This document shows positions 1-7,693 of a DNA stretch of 26,099 nucleotides, piece by piece. The notes beneath the pieces are model-generated. The model was not told where the DNA came from and ran no database searches. It saw only the letters and a program-made list of their open reading frames with translations. This DNA is from a virus. Every line of letters begins with the position of its first letter. Position 1 is the first letter of the stretch. The stretch lies in the IMG/VR virus record IMGVR_UViG_3300028041_000101, positions 1-26,099 of that record; one strand, given 5' to 3'. A program made the position numbers and the translations under genes.

Positions 1-543
1 ATGGGCGGACACGGGAGCGGGGGTCGGCGAGCTGGGGCCGGCCGGAAGAAGAAGGCCGAGCACCTTCGGCTGATCGACGGCGGCGCCGGCCGCCGCGGTC
101 GGCGCTCGACGGGCGACCAGGCGATCGGCGCCGAGGACGCTCCGGCGGCCGATGCTCCGGTCCTCGAGCCGCCCGACACGCTGCTGGCAGAAGAACGGGC
201 AGTGTGGGACGAGTGGGCGCCGCTCGCGCTCGCCGCTCGGACTCTCACGTCCACAACGCTCCCGAACTTCGTGACGCTTTGTGAACTCGAGGCCGACCGG
301 CGCGATCTGCGCGGCCGCTACCTTCGGGCGAAGGTGAAGAAGACCGGCGAGCCGCTGCCGCTGGTGTTTATGGAGCCGGACGAGGAGCTGGCGTTTCGGC
401 GCGAGCACCGGACGCTCGCGAAGGACATCCACTCGCGGTGCAAGGACTTCGCGATCGCGCCGTTCGGAAAAGAGATCGACGCGGGCGCCGGCGCCGCCGC
501 CGCGGCGGATCCGCTGGACGCGTTCACGCGCAGGAGAGGGTGA
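1..543 (+). CDS. terS: Terminase small subunit (P27-like)
   Basis: This 180-residue protein would recognise the packaging site and recruit the large terminase to start DNA packaging. The basic Gly/Arg/Lys-rich N-terminus (AGAGRKKK near residues 11-18) followed by an acidic and Pro-rich linker and a helical segment (about residues 55-150, containing LCELEADRRDLRGRY) matches the P27 family of phage small terminases. Its position directly before the large terminase supports the call. The ATG is the first base of the window, so the ribosome binding site and any upstream cos or pac site cannot be seen and an earlier start is possible. The Ala/Gly-rich C-terminus is low complexity. The family is inferred from composition and context; no catalytic residue is expected. 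Confidence 0.85.
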   Translation: MGGHGSGGRRAGAGRKKKAEHLRLIDGGAGRRGRRSTGDQAIGAEDAPAADAPVLEPPDTLLAEERAVWDEWAPLALAARTLTSTTLPNFVTLCELEADRRDLRGRYLRAKVKKTGEPLPLVFMEPDEELAFRREHRTLAKDIHSRCKDFAIAPFGKEIDAGAGAAAAADPLDAFTRRRG

Positions 544-794
544 TGGACATCGTCAACGAACTCACCGGCGAGACCTCGACGCTACCGGAGCTGCTGGCTT
601 CTATGCGGTCGACGGAACGGGCGATCCAGCGGCTCGACGACACGATCTGCGCGTTCAGCGCCGAGCTGAAGGCGGCGAAGCAGGCGCGCGAGAAGGCGAT
701 CGCTGAGCTGCGGTCGATCATCCGTGAGGTGAAGATCCTCGAGCGCGGGCCCGGGCGCGCCGTTCGGAAGCCGAGCAAGGCAGGGGGCGCATAG
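543..794 (+). CDS. Small coiled-coil protein between terminase subunits
   Basis: An 83-residue protein whose ATG overlaps the stop codon of the small terminase by one base (TGATG), which implies translational coupling. Residues about 20-68 form a predicted long helix with heptad-like spacing of Leu, Ile and Ala (MRSTERAIQRLDDTI, then FSAELKAAKQAREKAIAEL), so a coiled-coil dimer is likely. The tail (about 70-83) is basic and Pro/Gly-rich. I do not recognise a family. Position suggests an accessory packaging or head-assembly factor, but that is inference only. A longer in-frame start at 438 would overlap the small terminase by about 100 bases and is less likely than the coupled ATG at 543. Confidence 0.7.
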   Translation: MDIVNELTGETSTLPELLASMRSTERAIQRLDDTICAFSAELKAAKQAREKAIAELRSIIREVKILERGPGRAVRKPSKAGGA

Positions 795-875
795 CGAAAT
801 ACCACGAGGGGGACGACGCGAGAGCGATCGACAAATCCGGGGTGCTTCCGTAACCGAGCAAGTGGTAAAGCTGCC

Positions 876-889
876 CGCGTCCCCCGCAC
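876..889 (+). repeat. 14-nt direct repeat, copy 1
   Basis: The sequence CGCGTCCCCCGCAC lies four bases before the large terminase ATG and recurs exactly at 8135-8148, upstream of the head-tail connector gene. Its CGTCCCCC portion can also pair with GGGGGACG at 808-815. No Shine-Dalgarno sequence is visible before the terminase ATG, so the element occupies the place where one would be expected. Function unknown; chance is possible in such GC-rich DNA. The rest of the 99-base gap (795-893) shows nothing else. Confidence 0.4.
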
Positions 890-893
890 ATCC

Positions 894-2816
894 ATGGCGA
901 AGAAACCGACTGAATTCCTCGACCCCGTGACGCGATACGCGACCGACGTCGTGGCAGGCACGATCGTGGCCGGGCGCCTGGTGCGCCTCGCGTGTCAGCG
1001 TCATCTCGACGACTTGCGCGACGCCGCGACGAAGGGGCTGGAGTGGCGTCCAGGGGAGGCTCAGCGGGTCATCGACTTCTTCCCCGCAATCCTTCGGCTG
1101 CCCGAGCAGGTGGACGTCGGCGGCGACGACGAGGTGATCGACGATGACGACGACGACGGCGACGGCGACGACGGCGAAGGTGACGACGAGCCGGAACCGT
1201 TCGTGCTCTCGCCCTTCCAGCAGTTCATCGCGGGCTCGCTCTTTGGCTGGTACAAGCGCAACGGTCGCCGGCGCTTTCGCTTCGCGTACGTGGAGACCGG
1301 CAAAGGCAGTGGCAAGACGCCGTTCGGTGTCGGCCTGATGCTCTACCGGTGCGTCGCTGACGGCGAGCGGCGGGCCCAGATCTACTTTGCGGCGACGAAG
1401 TTGGATCAGGCGAAGATTCCCTTCGCCGACGCCGTTGCGATGGTGGACGCATCCCCTTCGCTGCGCAAGCGCTTCATCGCGACGGTGAACAACCTCGCGA
1501 TGCCGTCGACGGGCTCGTTCATCCGTGCGATCTCGTCGGAGAAGAAGGGCCTCGACGGTAAGCGCGTCAGCTCAGCGCTCCTCGAGGAGCTCCACGAGCA
1601 CCCGACTGCCGACGTCGTGCAGAAGGTCCGCAAGGGGATCAAGGGTCGCCCGAACGCGCTCATCCTCGAGATCACAAACGCGGGCTTCGACCGAAACTCC
1701 ATCTGCTGGGATCACCACGAGCTCTCGCGCCAGGTGCTCGAGGGGACGGTCGTGAACGACCGCTGGTTCGCTTTCGTCGCGCAGCTCGATGCGTGCGACC
1801 GATGTCACGCGGAAGGCAAGTTGCAGCCGCAGGACGGGTGCCCGACCTGCGATGACTGGCGCGTCGAGGGCCCGCACTGGTTGAAGCCGAACCCGAACCT
1901 CGGAGTCTCGCTGCCGTGGTCCCAGCTGCGGGAGGAGGTCAACATCGCCATCGCGGTGCCCTCTGAGCAGAACATGACGAAGCGCCTGAACTTCGGCATC
2001 TGGACCGACCAGGTGACCGTCTGGCTGCCGGTCAACCAGTGGGCCGAGTGCAAGGGCACGGCGACGGCCGCGAGTCTCCTTGGTCGCGAGTGCTACGTCG
2101 GCATCGACGTGTCGAGCAAGATCGATCTGACGGCCGTCTCGTTGCTCTTCCCGAAGCCGATTGAGGACGCCGGTGACCTTGCCGTCGACCTCGGGCCGGA
2201 CTGGAAGGGTGAGCAGCCGCATGACCGCCCCGACGAGCGGCGGACGCTGAATCTGAACTGCGCCTTCGACATCGTCACGGAGTTCTGGCTTCCGAAGCAG
2301 ACGCTGATCGAGCGTGTGAAGGACGACAAGGTCCCATACGACCAGTGGGAGCGCGAGGGTTGGCTCCGCGTCACGACCGGCAACATCGTTGACCAGGATG
2401 AGATTCTGGACTTCCTCGTCAAGGACATCGCGAAGAAGTACAGGGTGCTCGGCTTCGGCTACGACCCGAAGGATGCGACGCAGCTCGCGCTGCGCCTCCA
2501 GCAGCACTTTGGCCCCGATCGTGTCACCGAGGTGCCGCAGGGCTTCCGCCAGCTCTCCGAGCCATCGAAGGTGTTCGAGGCGCTGGTGAGGAGCGGTCGC
2601 GCGAACCACGACGGCAACAAGGTGCTCGCCTGGAACGTCGCGAACGTCGGCAAGGAAGAGAACAAGTGGGGCGACATCCGCCCCGTAAAGCTCCACCAGC
2701 GGAAGCGAATCGATGGCGTGGTCGCCGCGATCATTGGTCTCCGCATCTGGATGCTCAACCCGCCCCCGAAACAGTCCGTGTATGCCACGCGAGGAGCGCA
2801 TGTCATCAGAGGCTAA
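894..2816 (+). CDS. terL: Terminase large subunit (HK97-like packaging ATPase/nuclease)
   Basis: This 640-residue motor protein pumps DNA into the prohead and cuts the concatemer. Visible parts are an N-terminal segment (1-75), an acidic linker (78-100), a Walker A-like loop ETGKGSGKT (134-142), a Walker B-like segment SALLEELHEH (227-236) and a coupling motif LILEITNAG (256-264). A possible zinc knuckle follows, with CDRC at 301-304 and CPTC at 316-319, ahead of the conserved KPNPNLG. The C-terminal nuclease has candidate metal-binding aspartates D405 (YVGIDVS), D524 (FGYDPKDA) and D607 (RIDGVVA). The length is slightly above the usual 500-600 because of the acidic insert. No Shine-Dalgarno precedes the ATG. 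The last 17 bases overlap the next gene. Confidence 0.95.
   Translation: MAKKPTEFLDPVTRYATDVVAGTIVAGRLVRLACQRHLDDLRDAATKGLEWRPGEAQRVIDFFPAILRLPEQVDVGGDDEVIDDDDDDGDGDDGEGDDEPEPFVLSPFQQFIAGSLFGWYKRNGRRRFRFAYVETGKGSGKTPFGVGLMLYRCVADGERRAQIYFAATKLDQAKIPFADAVAMVDASPSLRKRFIATVNNLAMPSTGSFIRAISSEKKGLDGKRVSSALLEELHEHPTADVVQKVRKGIKGRPNALILEITNAGFDRNSICWDHHELSRQVLEGTVVNDRWFAFVAQLDACDRCHAEGKLQPQDGCPTCDDWRVEGPHWLKPNPNLGVSLPWSQLREEVNIAIAVPSEQNMTKRLNFGIWTDQVTVWLPVNQWAECKGTATAASLLGRECYVGIDVSSKIDLTAVSLLFPKPIEDAGDLAVDLGPDWKGEQPHDRPDERRTLNLNCAFDIVTEFWLPKQTLIERVKDDKVPYDQWEREGWLRVTTGNIVDQDEILDFLVKDIAKKYRVLGFGYDPKDATQLALRLQQHFGPDRVTEVPQGFRQLSEPSKVFEALVRSGRANHDGNKVLAWNVANVGKEENKWGDIRPVKLHQRKRIDGVVAAIIGLRIWMLNPPPKQSVYATRGAHVIRG
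1125..1190 (+). repeat. GAC/GGC trinucleotide-rich tract coding an acidic linker
   Basis: A run of GAC, GAT, GAG and GGC triplets inside the large terminase encodes about 22 residues that are almost all Asp, Glu and Gly (around residues 78-99). It separates the N-terminal segment from the ATPase core. Triplet runs of this kind can change length by slippage without breaking the frame. Confidence 0.8.
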
Positions 2817-3054
2817 TGAACGTTTGTATGGACTCCGCGCGGCCGCAGCCGTCGCGCGCTGGGTTCGACAGGAGGTCGGGCTGCAAGAGCTGCTCGTGCT
2901 CACGGGTCTCGTGCTTCTCGGTGCCGGCCTGTGGCAGGTCTCCCCGGCGGCCGGGTTGGCCGTGCCTGGGGCTGTGCTCGTGTGGGCCGCATTGCCGCAG
3001 CGCCCGCCATTTGTGACGCCGCCGCGGCGCGGCAACCGCAGGGAGGACTACTGA
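2800..3054 (+). CDS. Small two-span membrane protein
   Basis: An 84-residue protein starting at the ATG at 2800, preceded by GAGGAG at 2791-2796 and overlapping the end of the large terminase by 17 bases. Its stop overlaps the portal ATG by one base. A polar, basic N-terminus (1-28, ending RWVRQEVGLQ) is followed by two adjoining hydrophobic stretches, LLVLTGLVLLGAGLW (31-45) and AAGLAVPGAVLVWAAL (50-65), then a basic Pro-rich tail. This predicts a hairpin membrane protein. No family recognised. In-frame starts at 2713 and 2782 overlap the terminase more and lack this Shine-Dalgarno. A membrane protein between terminase and portal could be a holin-like or prohead-anchoring factor; both are guesses. 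Confidence 0.7.
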   Translation: MSSEANERLYGLRAAAAVARWVRQEVGLQELLVLTGLVLLGAGLWQVSPAAGLAVPGAVLVWAALPQRPPFVTPPRRGNRREDY

Positions 3055-4607
3055 TGGGACTGCTCTCAAGGCTCCACAATCGCGGGCTGCACGCGCGGAG
3101 CCGCGATCCGCTCGACGACTTCTGGTACTCGCCGCTCGCCGGCTACATCGGCCACGCCGGTGTGCGCGTGACGCCGGAGCTGGCGATGACGCTCTCTGCC
3201 ATCTGGGCGGCGACGACGATCTACGCCAAGACGATCGGTTCTCTGCCGTGCATCCTCTACCGCGCTCTCGATCGGGGGAAGGAGCGGGCTCGCGATCATC
3301 ACCTCTACGATCGCCTTCGGTGGCAGCCGAACCAGTGGCAGACCGCGATGGAGTTCTGGGAGATGGTTGTCGGCCACTGGTTTCTGCGGGGAATCCACTT
3401 CTCGCAGATCGTCGAGGGCTCGCGCAGCTTTGCTGAGCAGTTGATCCCTCGGAACCCGGACCGCATGACCCAGAAGATGCGGCCCGACAACACGCTCCAA
3501 TTCGAGTACCGGCTGCCGAACGGGGACACGAAGACGTTCTTCCAGGACGAGATGTTCGTGGTCCGCGGGTTTTCGAGTGATGGCGTGCATGCGCTGTCGC
3601 TGATCCAGTACGGGGCCCAGGCGTTCGGCGCGCACGTCGCGGCTGAGACGTTCGCCGCGAAGTTCTTCGCGCAGGGCGCGGCGCCGGCGCTCGCGGTGGT
3701 TCATCCAGGCCAGCTTGGAGAGGCTGGGCTGAAGAACCTGCGCGACTCCGTGACGTCCTACGCGAGTGGCCTGGCAAACGCGCATGGCGTCCTGGCGCTC
3801 GAGGAGGACGTGAAACTGACGGTGCTGGGGATCAAGCCGGCCGATGCGCAGCTCGTCGCCGTCCGCGAATTCGGCGTCGAGGACGTGGCCCGCTGGGCGG
3901 ATCTGCCGGTGCACCGACTTCGTGCGAACCGTCAGGGCACGTCCAGCTACGCGAGCGTCGAGATGTTCGAGATCGAGATGATCGTTCACTCGTTCCGCCC
4001 CGTCGCGGTCCGAATCGAACAGGCCATCCATCGCGATCTGATCCTGGAGCACGAGCGCGAGAGTCTCTTCGTCGAGTATCTCTTCGACGCGCTCGCCCGC
4101 GGCGACATGACGGCCCGTGGCGAGTTCTACTCGAAGATGTGGGATCGCGGCGCGTTCAGCGTCAATGACATTCTCGAGCTCGAGAACCGGAACCCCGTGG
4201 AGGGCGGCGATCGCCGTTTTGTCCCCGCCAACATGATGCCGCTCGATCGCGTCGACGAGGCGATCAACAACCGGAGAACTGGCCCCGTCGACCGGCGTGC
4301 CGCCCTGATTGCGCACGAGGTCGCGCAGGCGCTCGTGCGGAAGGAGGTCGCGGCCGTCACCGGCGCTGCGAAGCGGCACGCCGCCAGCCCGGATGCGTGG
4401 AACGCGGCGCTCGTCGAGTTCTATGAAGACTTCGCGCACGACATCTGTGTGCGCCTGAAGGTGTCGCCGGGCGAGGCCCGTGAGTATGCCGCGCGGCACG
4501 GGCTTGCGCTGCGCGAGCAGGGCGTTGTCGCGGCGAAGCACTGGGAGGCAACGGCGCCGGCGGAATTGGTCTGCCTGGCACTCGACGCGCGGCCGAGCGC
4601 CGCGTAG
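3054..4607 (+). CDS. Portal protein (HK97 family)
   Basis: This 517-residue protein forms the dodecameric ring at one head vertex through which DNA enters and leaves. The N-terminal region (VTPELAMTLSAIWAATTIYA, about 40-59) and the segment GHWFLRGIHFSQIVEG (about 105-120) match HK97-type portals, as do the length and the position between large terminase and protease. The start is the ATG at 3054, overlapping the previous TGA and preceded by GGGAGG at 3041-3046. The open frame extends upstream to 2931, but that would run through the preceding small gene. The C-terminal 90 residues are Ala/Arg-rich and more variable, as is usual for the crown. Confidence 0.95.
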   Translation: MGLLSRLHNRGLHARSRDPLDDFWYSPLAGYIGHAGVRVTPELAMTLSAIWAATTIYAKTIGSLPCILYRALDRGKERARDHHLYDRLRWQPNQWQTAMEFWEMVVGHWFLRGIHFSQIVEGSRSFAEQLIPRNPDRMTQKMRPDNTLQFEYRLPNGDTKTFFQDEMFVVRGFSSDGVHALSLIQYGAQAFGAHVAAETFAAKFFAQGAAPALAVVHPGQLGEAGLKNLRDSVTSYASGLANAHGVLALEEDVKLTVLGIKPADAQLVAVREFGVEDVARWADLPVHRLRANRQGTSSYASVEMFEIEMIVHSFRPVAVRIEQAIHRDLILEHERESLFVEYLFDALARGDMTARGEFYSKMWDRGAFSVNDILELENRNPVEGGDRRFVPANMMPLDRVDEAINNRRTGPVDRRAALIAHEVAQALVRKEVAAVTGAAKRHAASPDAWNAALVEFYEDFAHDICVRLKVSPGEAREYAARHGLALREQGVVAAKHWEATAPAELVCLALDARPSAA

Positions 4608-4620
4608 GAGGAACCTCACG

Positions 4621-5607
4621 ATGTGGCTGATTCCCTTTGCGCTGGAGCATCCGTGGGCGGTGTCGCCCGAGTTCATGCCGGTGGTTGCCGAGATTCTCGC
4701 CCGTCACGCCGCCGGCGAGCGGCTGAGCGAGGCTGAGATCGAGGCGCGCATCGGCGACAAGCGACGCGCGGCTGAACGCGAGCCCGAGCGATCCGGCGCT
4801 GTCGCTGTGGTCCCGCTCTTCGGCTTGGTATTCCCCCGCGCGAATCTGATGTCAGCTGTCAGCGGCGCGACAACAGCGGAGGGTGTGGGTCGGCAGCTGC
4901 GCGCGCTCGCGGCGGACGACGACGTCGGCTCGATCGTGCTCGACATCAACAGTCCGGGCGGCCAGGTAGCTGGGATCACCGAGCTCGCCGCCGTCGTGCG
5001 CGAGGTGCGCGCGCAGAAGCCGGTGATCGCCGTGGCGCACCACCTGGCCGCGTCCGCCGCGTACTGGATCGCCTCGCAGGCGACGGAGCTCGTCGCCACG
5101 CCGTCCGCCCAGGTCGGCGCCGTCGGCGTCTACACCATGCACGAGGACCTGTCGAAGGCGCTCGAGCAGCAGGGGATCAAGCGCACCATCATCGCCGCGG
5201 GCAAGCACAAGGTCGAGGCGAGCGAGATCGAGCCGCTGTCCGACGAAGCGCGCGCGGCGATCCAGGCGCGCGTGGATCACGTGTACGGTCTCTTCGTGAA
5301 GGACATCGCCAAGGGCCGTGGCGTGCCGGTCGCGGACGTTCGGAACGGGTTCGGCGAGGGCCGGACCGTGCACGCGGAGCTCGCCGTGCGCGAGCGAATG
5401 GCCGATCGAGTAGCGACCTTCGACGCGGTCGTCGCCGAGCTCGTCGCCGGGAAATGGCGGGAGCCGAGTCGAGGCGCTTCGGCCAGCGACGACTCTGTTC
5501 CGGAGCTGCGTGCGGACGCACCGACTGTGGGCGACCCTCCGCTCGACGATACGGACCTGCGCCGGCGGCGCGCCCGGCTCGCGGCGGCAACCGCTACCCA
5601 CGGGTGA
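4621..5607 (+). CDS. Head maturation protease, S49 (SppA-like)
   Basis: This 328-residue serine protease should cleave the capsid scaffold domain during prohead maturation. The S49 fold is visible as VAVVPLFGLV (61-70), IVLDINSPGGQVAG (105-118), the nucleophile Ser145 in HLAASAAYWIAS, and the general base Lys197 in AAGKHKVEAS, giving the Ser-Lys dyad of SppA-type enzymes. Residues 1-55 form a helical N-terminal segment. The C-terminus (about 275-328) is disordered and Arg/Asp-rich, too short for a full scaffold protein. The start at 4621 follows AGGAGG at 4607-4612. No signal peptide, so it acts in the cytoplasm. It lies between portal and capsid as in HK97-type modules. Confidence 0.93.
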   Translation: MWLIPFALEHPWAVSPEFMPVVAEILARHAAGERLSEAEIEARIGDKRRAAEREPERSGAVAVVPLFGLVFPRANLMSAVSGATTAEGVGRQLRALAADDDVGSIVLDINSPGGQVAGITELAAVVREVRAQKPVIAVAHHLAASAAYWIASQATELVATPSAQVGAVGVYTMHEDLSKALEQQGIKRTIIAAGKHKVEASEIEPLSDEARAAIQARVDHVYGLFVKDIAKGRGVPVADVRNGFGEGRTVHAELAVRERMADRVATFDAVVAELVAGKWREPSRGASASDDSVPELRADAPTVGDPPLDDTDLRRRRARLAAATATHG

Positions 5608-5613
5608 TATTCG

Positions 5614-5862
5614 GTGGCTGACGTCGTGCGAGTGGATCGGAAGGGGCGGCGATACCGCGTCCGCCCTGGCCGGAAGCCGGGTGGGCTGGCGACAAAGCCT
5701 CTCGTGATCCGGGTCTCGCCGGCTGCGCGCGCGCGCCTGGCGGAGCTCGCGCGGCAGAACGGGGTGACCGTCAGTGAGTTCTGCCGCGAAGCGATCGAGG
5801 AGGCGGCGAGTGATTGCTCTGACGTTTCCGTATTCTCGAACGTCAGCAGTAAGGCATCCTGA
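5614..5862 (+). CDS. Ribbon-helix-helix-type small protein
   Basis: An 82-residue protein with a GTG start at 5614, six bases after the protease stop. Residues 29-65 read as a ribbon-helix-helix unit: a beta strand (PLVIRVS), a first helix (PAARARLAELARQNG), a turn (VTVSE) and a second helix (FCREAIEEAA). A basic N-terminal arm (9-24) precedes it and a Ser-rich tail follows. Such proteins usually dimerise and bind DNA operators, often those of their own operon. Its place between protease and capsid is unusual for a regulator. An 8-bp inverted repeat covers its last codons (5819-5846). The fold call is by pattern only; target and role are unknown. Confidence 0.7.
   Translation: MADVVRVDRKGRRYRVRPGRKPGGLATKPLVIRVSPAARARLAELARQNGVTVSEFCREAIEEAASDCSDVSVFSNVSSKAS
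5819..5846. promoter_or_regulatory. Inverted repeat, possible operator or hairpin
   Basis: CTGACGTT (5819-5826) and AACGTCAG (5839-5846) are perfect 8-bp inverted arms with a 12-base spacer, covering the final codons of the ribbon-helix-helix gene and lying about 210 bases before the capsid gene. It could be a DNA operator for that protein or an mRNA hairpin. There is no T-run, so it is not a terminator. The operator idea rests on proximity only. Confidence 0.35.
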
Positions 5863-5893
5863 TTTCGTTCAACACAACTCAGGCCGGCGGGTG

Positions 5894-5918
5894 CCGCGCG
5901 CTCTGTAGAGTCGCGCGG
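5894..5918 (+). promoter_or_regulatory. Stem-loop in capsid leader
   Basis: CCGCGCG (5894-5900) pairs with CGCGCGG (5912-5918), and the intervening CTC (5901-5903) pairs with GAG (5908-5910) around a TGTA loop with one bulged T. The result is a stem of about 10 bp in the untranslated leader of the capsid gene. It may slow RNase decay or shape translation of the capsid message. No promoter boxes could be picked out around it. Confidence 0.45.
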
Positions 5919-5970
5919 TCCGGCGGAACACAACGAGCGGCTTTGGTGAAAGCGCGCGGTTGTTCGGAGG

Positions 5971-5991
5971 CAGGCCGTCAGGCCTGTCTTT
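5971..5991 (+). terminator. Weak terminator-like hairpin before capsid gene
   Basis: CAGGCC (5971-5976), loop GTCA and GGCCTG (5981-5986) form a compact 6-bp hairpin followed by TCTTTG. The short stem and interrupted T-run suggest a partial terminator, attenuator or processing site. It lies about 70 bases before the capsid ATG in the 195-base gap 5863-6057, which otherwise shows only the upstream stem-loop. Confidence 0.35.
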
Positions 5992-6057
5992 GTGCAGTCG
6001 CGCGCTTCTCGCGTACGGGCCGCGCGCGAGGTCAACAGACACGGAGTGAAAACACCA

Positions 6058-7644
6058 ATGAAGACTCTCATGCCCCTGCCGTTCATGGTGGCCCTGCTGA
6101 TCGGGGTCGCATCCATGCCGAATGCGGTCTTCCAGGTCTGCTCGCGCGGCGTCGGAACGGTTCGCGTCGACGGTGCCTGGGCGAAGGCCTGTGCTCGTCG
6201 CCTCGGTGATCGCCTCAAGCTCACCCTTCGCCGAATCGCCGGCGCCTGGCAGCGGCCGGCGCTCGCGCTCCTCGCCATCCTTCTGGCGGCGATCGTCCTC
6301 ACTCAGGCCGGGGCTGATGGTGGTGTGCTTCTGGCGCACGGCACCGTCCTCTCCGCGCCCGTCCTGAATCGCCTCAAAGCGTTGAAGCAGGAGCGAGCGA
6401 ATCTCGCAACGGAGTCGGAGCGGATGCTCGCCACCGCGGCCGCCGAGAACCGTGCCTTGACCGACGACGAGAAGAAGCGGGATGACGAAATCCACGCGAA
6501 GCTCGAGGGCGTCAACGACGAGATCAAGCGAATCGAACGCCTGAAAGCGTCGGAGCGCACGGCCGTCCTGCCGGAGGAAGAGAGGGCGGTGGATGGTGCC
6601 GGCGGTGATCCGAAGTGCGGATTCAAGGGGCTTGGCGATTTCGCGCGCGCCGTCTATCACGCGTGCCGGCCGGGCAGCGCCGTGGTCGATTCGCGCCTCG
6701 CGAACATGGTCGCCGCTCCGACGGGCTACCTGCAGGAGTCCGGCGGCGTCGCCGGCGAGGGCTACCAGGTGCCGCCTGCCATGCGGCAGCAGATCTTCGA
6801 GCTCGTGTTCGAGGACGAGGGGATCCTGAGCGCCATCGATCTCGAGCCCACCGAGTCGAACGCCGTCGAGATGGACGCCGACGAGACGACGCCCTGGGGC
6901 AGCGCCGGCGTACAGGCGAAATGGCGGAACGAGACCACCCAGATGACCGGCACGAAGCCGGACACCGATCACCGCATGACGCGGCTGCACGACCTGTATG
7001 CCTTCGTCATCGGTACTGACAACCTGCTGCAGGACGCGCCGCGGCTCGAGGCGCGGCTGACGCGCAAGGCGTCGCAGGCCATCCTGTGGAAGGTCGCCGA
7101 GGCAGTCTTCAACGGCACGGGTGCCGGGCAGCCGCTCGGGTGGATGAAGTCGGGTGCGCTCGTCACTGTCTCGAAGGAGAACGCTCAGGCAGCCGCGACG
7201 ATCGTCGCGAAGAACGTGCTGAAGATGTACGCCCGGCTCCTCGATGGCGCGGGTCAGCCCGCGTGGTACGCGAATCGCGATGTCGTGCCGGAGCTCGCCA
7301 CAATGACGATCGGCGATCAGCCTATCTGGACACCGCCTGTGGCCGGGCTTCAGCAGGCGCCTGGTGGTTTCCTGTTGGGGCTCCCGATCAAGTGGAGCGA
7401 GCACGCCGAGACGCTCGGGACGAAGGGGGACCTGCAGCTCGTGGCGCCCAAGGGCTACTACGGCATCAGCAGGGCGGCGGGGATCCAGTTCGCCTCCTCG
7501 ATCCATCTGTTCTTCGACTACGGCATGCAGGCGTTCCGCTGGACGTTCCGCATCGGCGGGCAGCCGTATCTGAGCGCGCCGGTGGCGCCGGCGAAGGGCT
7601 CCAATACGAAGAGCCACTTCGTGGTGTTGGAGACCCGGTCCTAG
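6058..7644 (+). CDS. Major capsid protein (HK97 fold) with hydrophobic N-terminal extension
   Basis: A 528-residue HK97 gp5-like capsid subunit. The mature part begins near GFKGLGDFARAV (188-199) and contains AVFNGTGAGQPLGWM (349-363) and VVPELATMTIGD, which are typical of the family. Before it lies a charged coiled-coil delta-like scaffold domain (about 102-168, LNRLKALKQERANLATESE), which the S49 protease should remove. Unusually, residues 1-100 form an extension with two hydrophobic segments (PLPFMVALLIGVASM near 6-20 and ALALLAILLAAIVL at 68-81) and two Cys (28, 45). The ATG at 6058 has GGAG 11 bases upstream. Other in-frame starts are a GTG at 6325, a TTG at 6382 and an ATG at 6424 that follows GGAG. 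High third-position GC shows the extension is coding. Confidence 0.9.
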   Translation: MKTLMPLPFMVALLIGVASMPNAVFQVCSRGVGTVRVDGAWAKACARRLGDRLKLTLRRIAGAWQRPALALLAILLAAIVLTQAGADGGVLLAHGTVLSAPVLNRLKALKQERANLATESERMLATAAAENRALTDDEKKRDDEIHAKLEGVNDEIKRIERLKASERTAVLPEEERAVDGAGGDPKCGFKGLGDFARAVYHACRPGSAVVDSRLANMVAAPTGYLQESGGVAGEGYQVPPAMRQQIFELVFEDEGILSAIDLEPTESNAVEMDADETTPWGSAGVQAKWRNETTQMTGTKPDTDHRMTRLHDLYAFVIGTDNLLQDAPRLEARLTRKASQAILWKVAEAVFNGTGAGQPLGWMKSGALVTVSKENAQAAATIVAKNVLKMYARLLDGAGQPAWYANRDVVPELATMTIGDQPIWTPPVAGLQQAPGGFLLGLPIKWSEHAETLGTKGDLQLVAPKGYYGISRAAGIQFASSIHLFFDYGMQAFRWTFRIGGQPYLSAPVAPAKGSNTKSHFVVLETRS

Positions 7645-7655
7645 CCGGGTCTCCA
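7628..7655 (+). other. 11-bp hairpin over capsid stop codon
   Basis: TGGAGACCCGG (7628-7638) and CCGGGTCTCCA (7645-7655) are perfect inverted arms around TCCTAG, whose last three bases are the capsid stop codon. No T-run follows, so it is not a classical terminator. A 3' hairpin at this place would protect the capsid message from 3'-5' RNases, a known way to raise the level of one cistron in an operon. Confidence 0.65.
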
Positions 7656-7693
7656 GTCCAAGTCACTCTGACGCACGAGGAGAACGAGACGTC

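Noticed and set aside
4171-4186. 16-bp palindrome in the portal gene built on TTCTCGAG
   Set aside because: About 0.4 such sites are expected by chance in a window this size, and it is explained by CTC/GAG codons.
5992-6057. Earlier GTG start for the capsid protein
   Set aside because: It lacks a Shine-Dalgarno and adds an Arg-rich stretch overlapping the structured leader. The ATG at 6058 has GGAG upstream.
5943-6209. 88-codon frame from a TTG across the capsid leader
   Set aside because: It overlaps the capsid start in another frame, lacks a ribosome binding site and has no recognisable domain.
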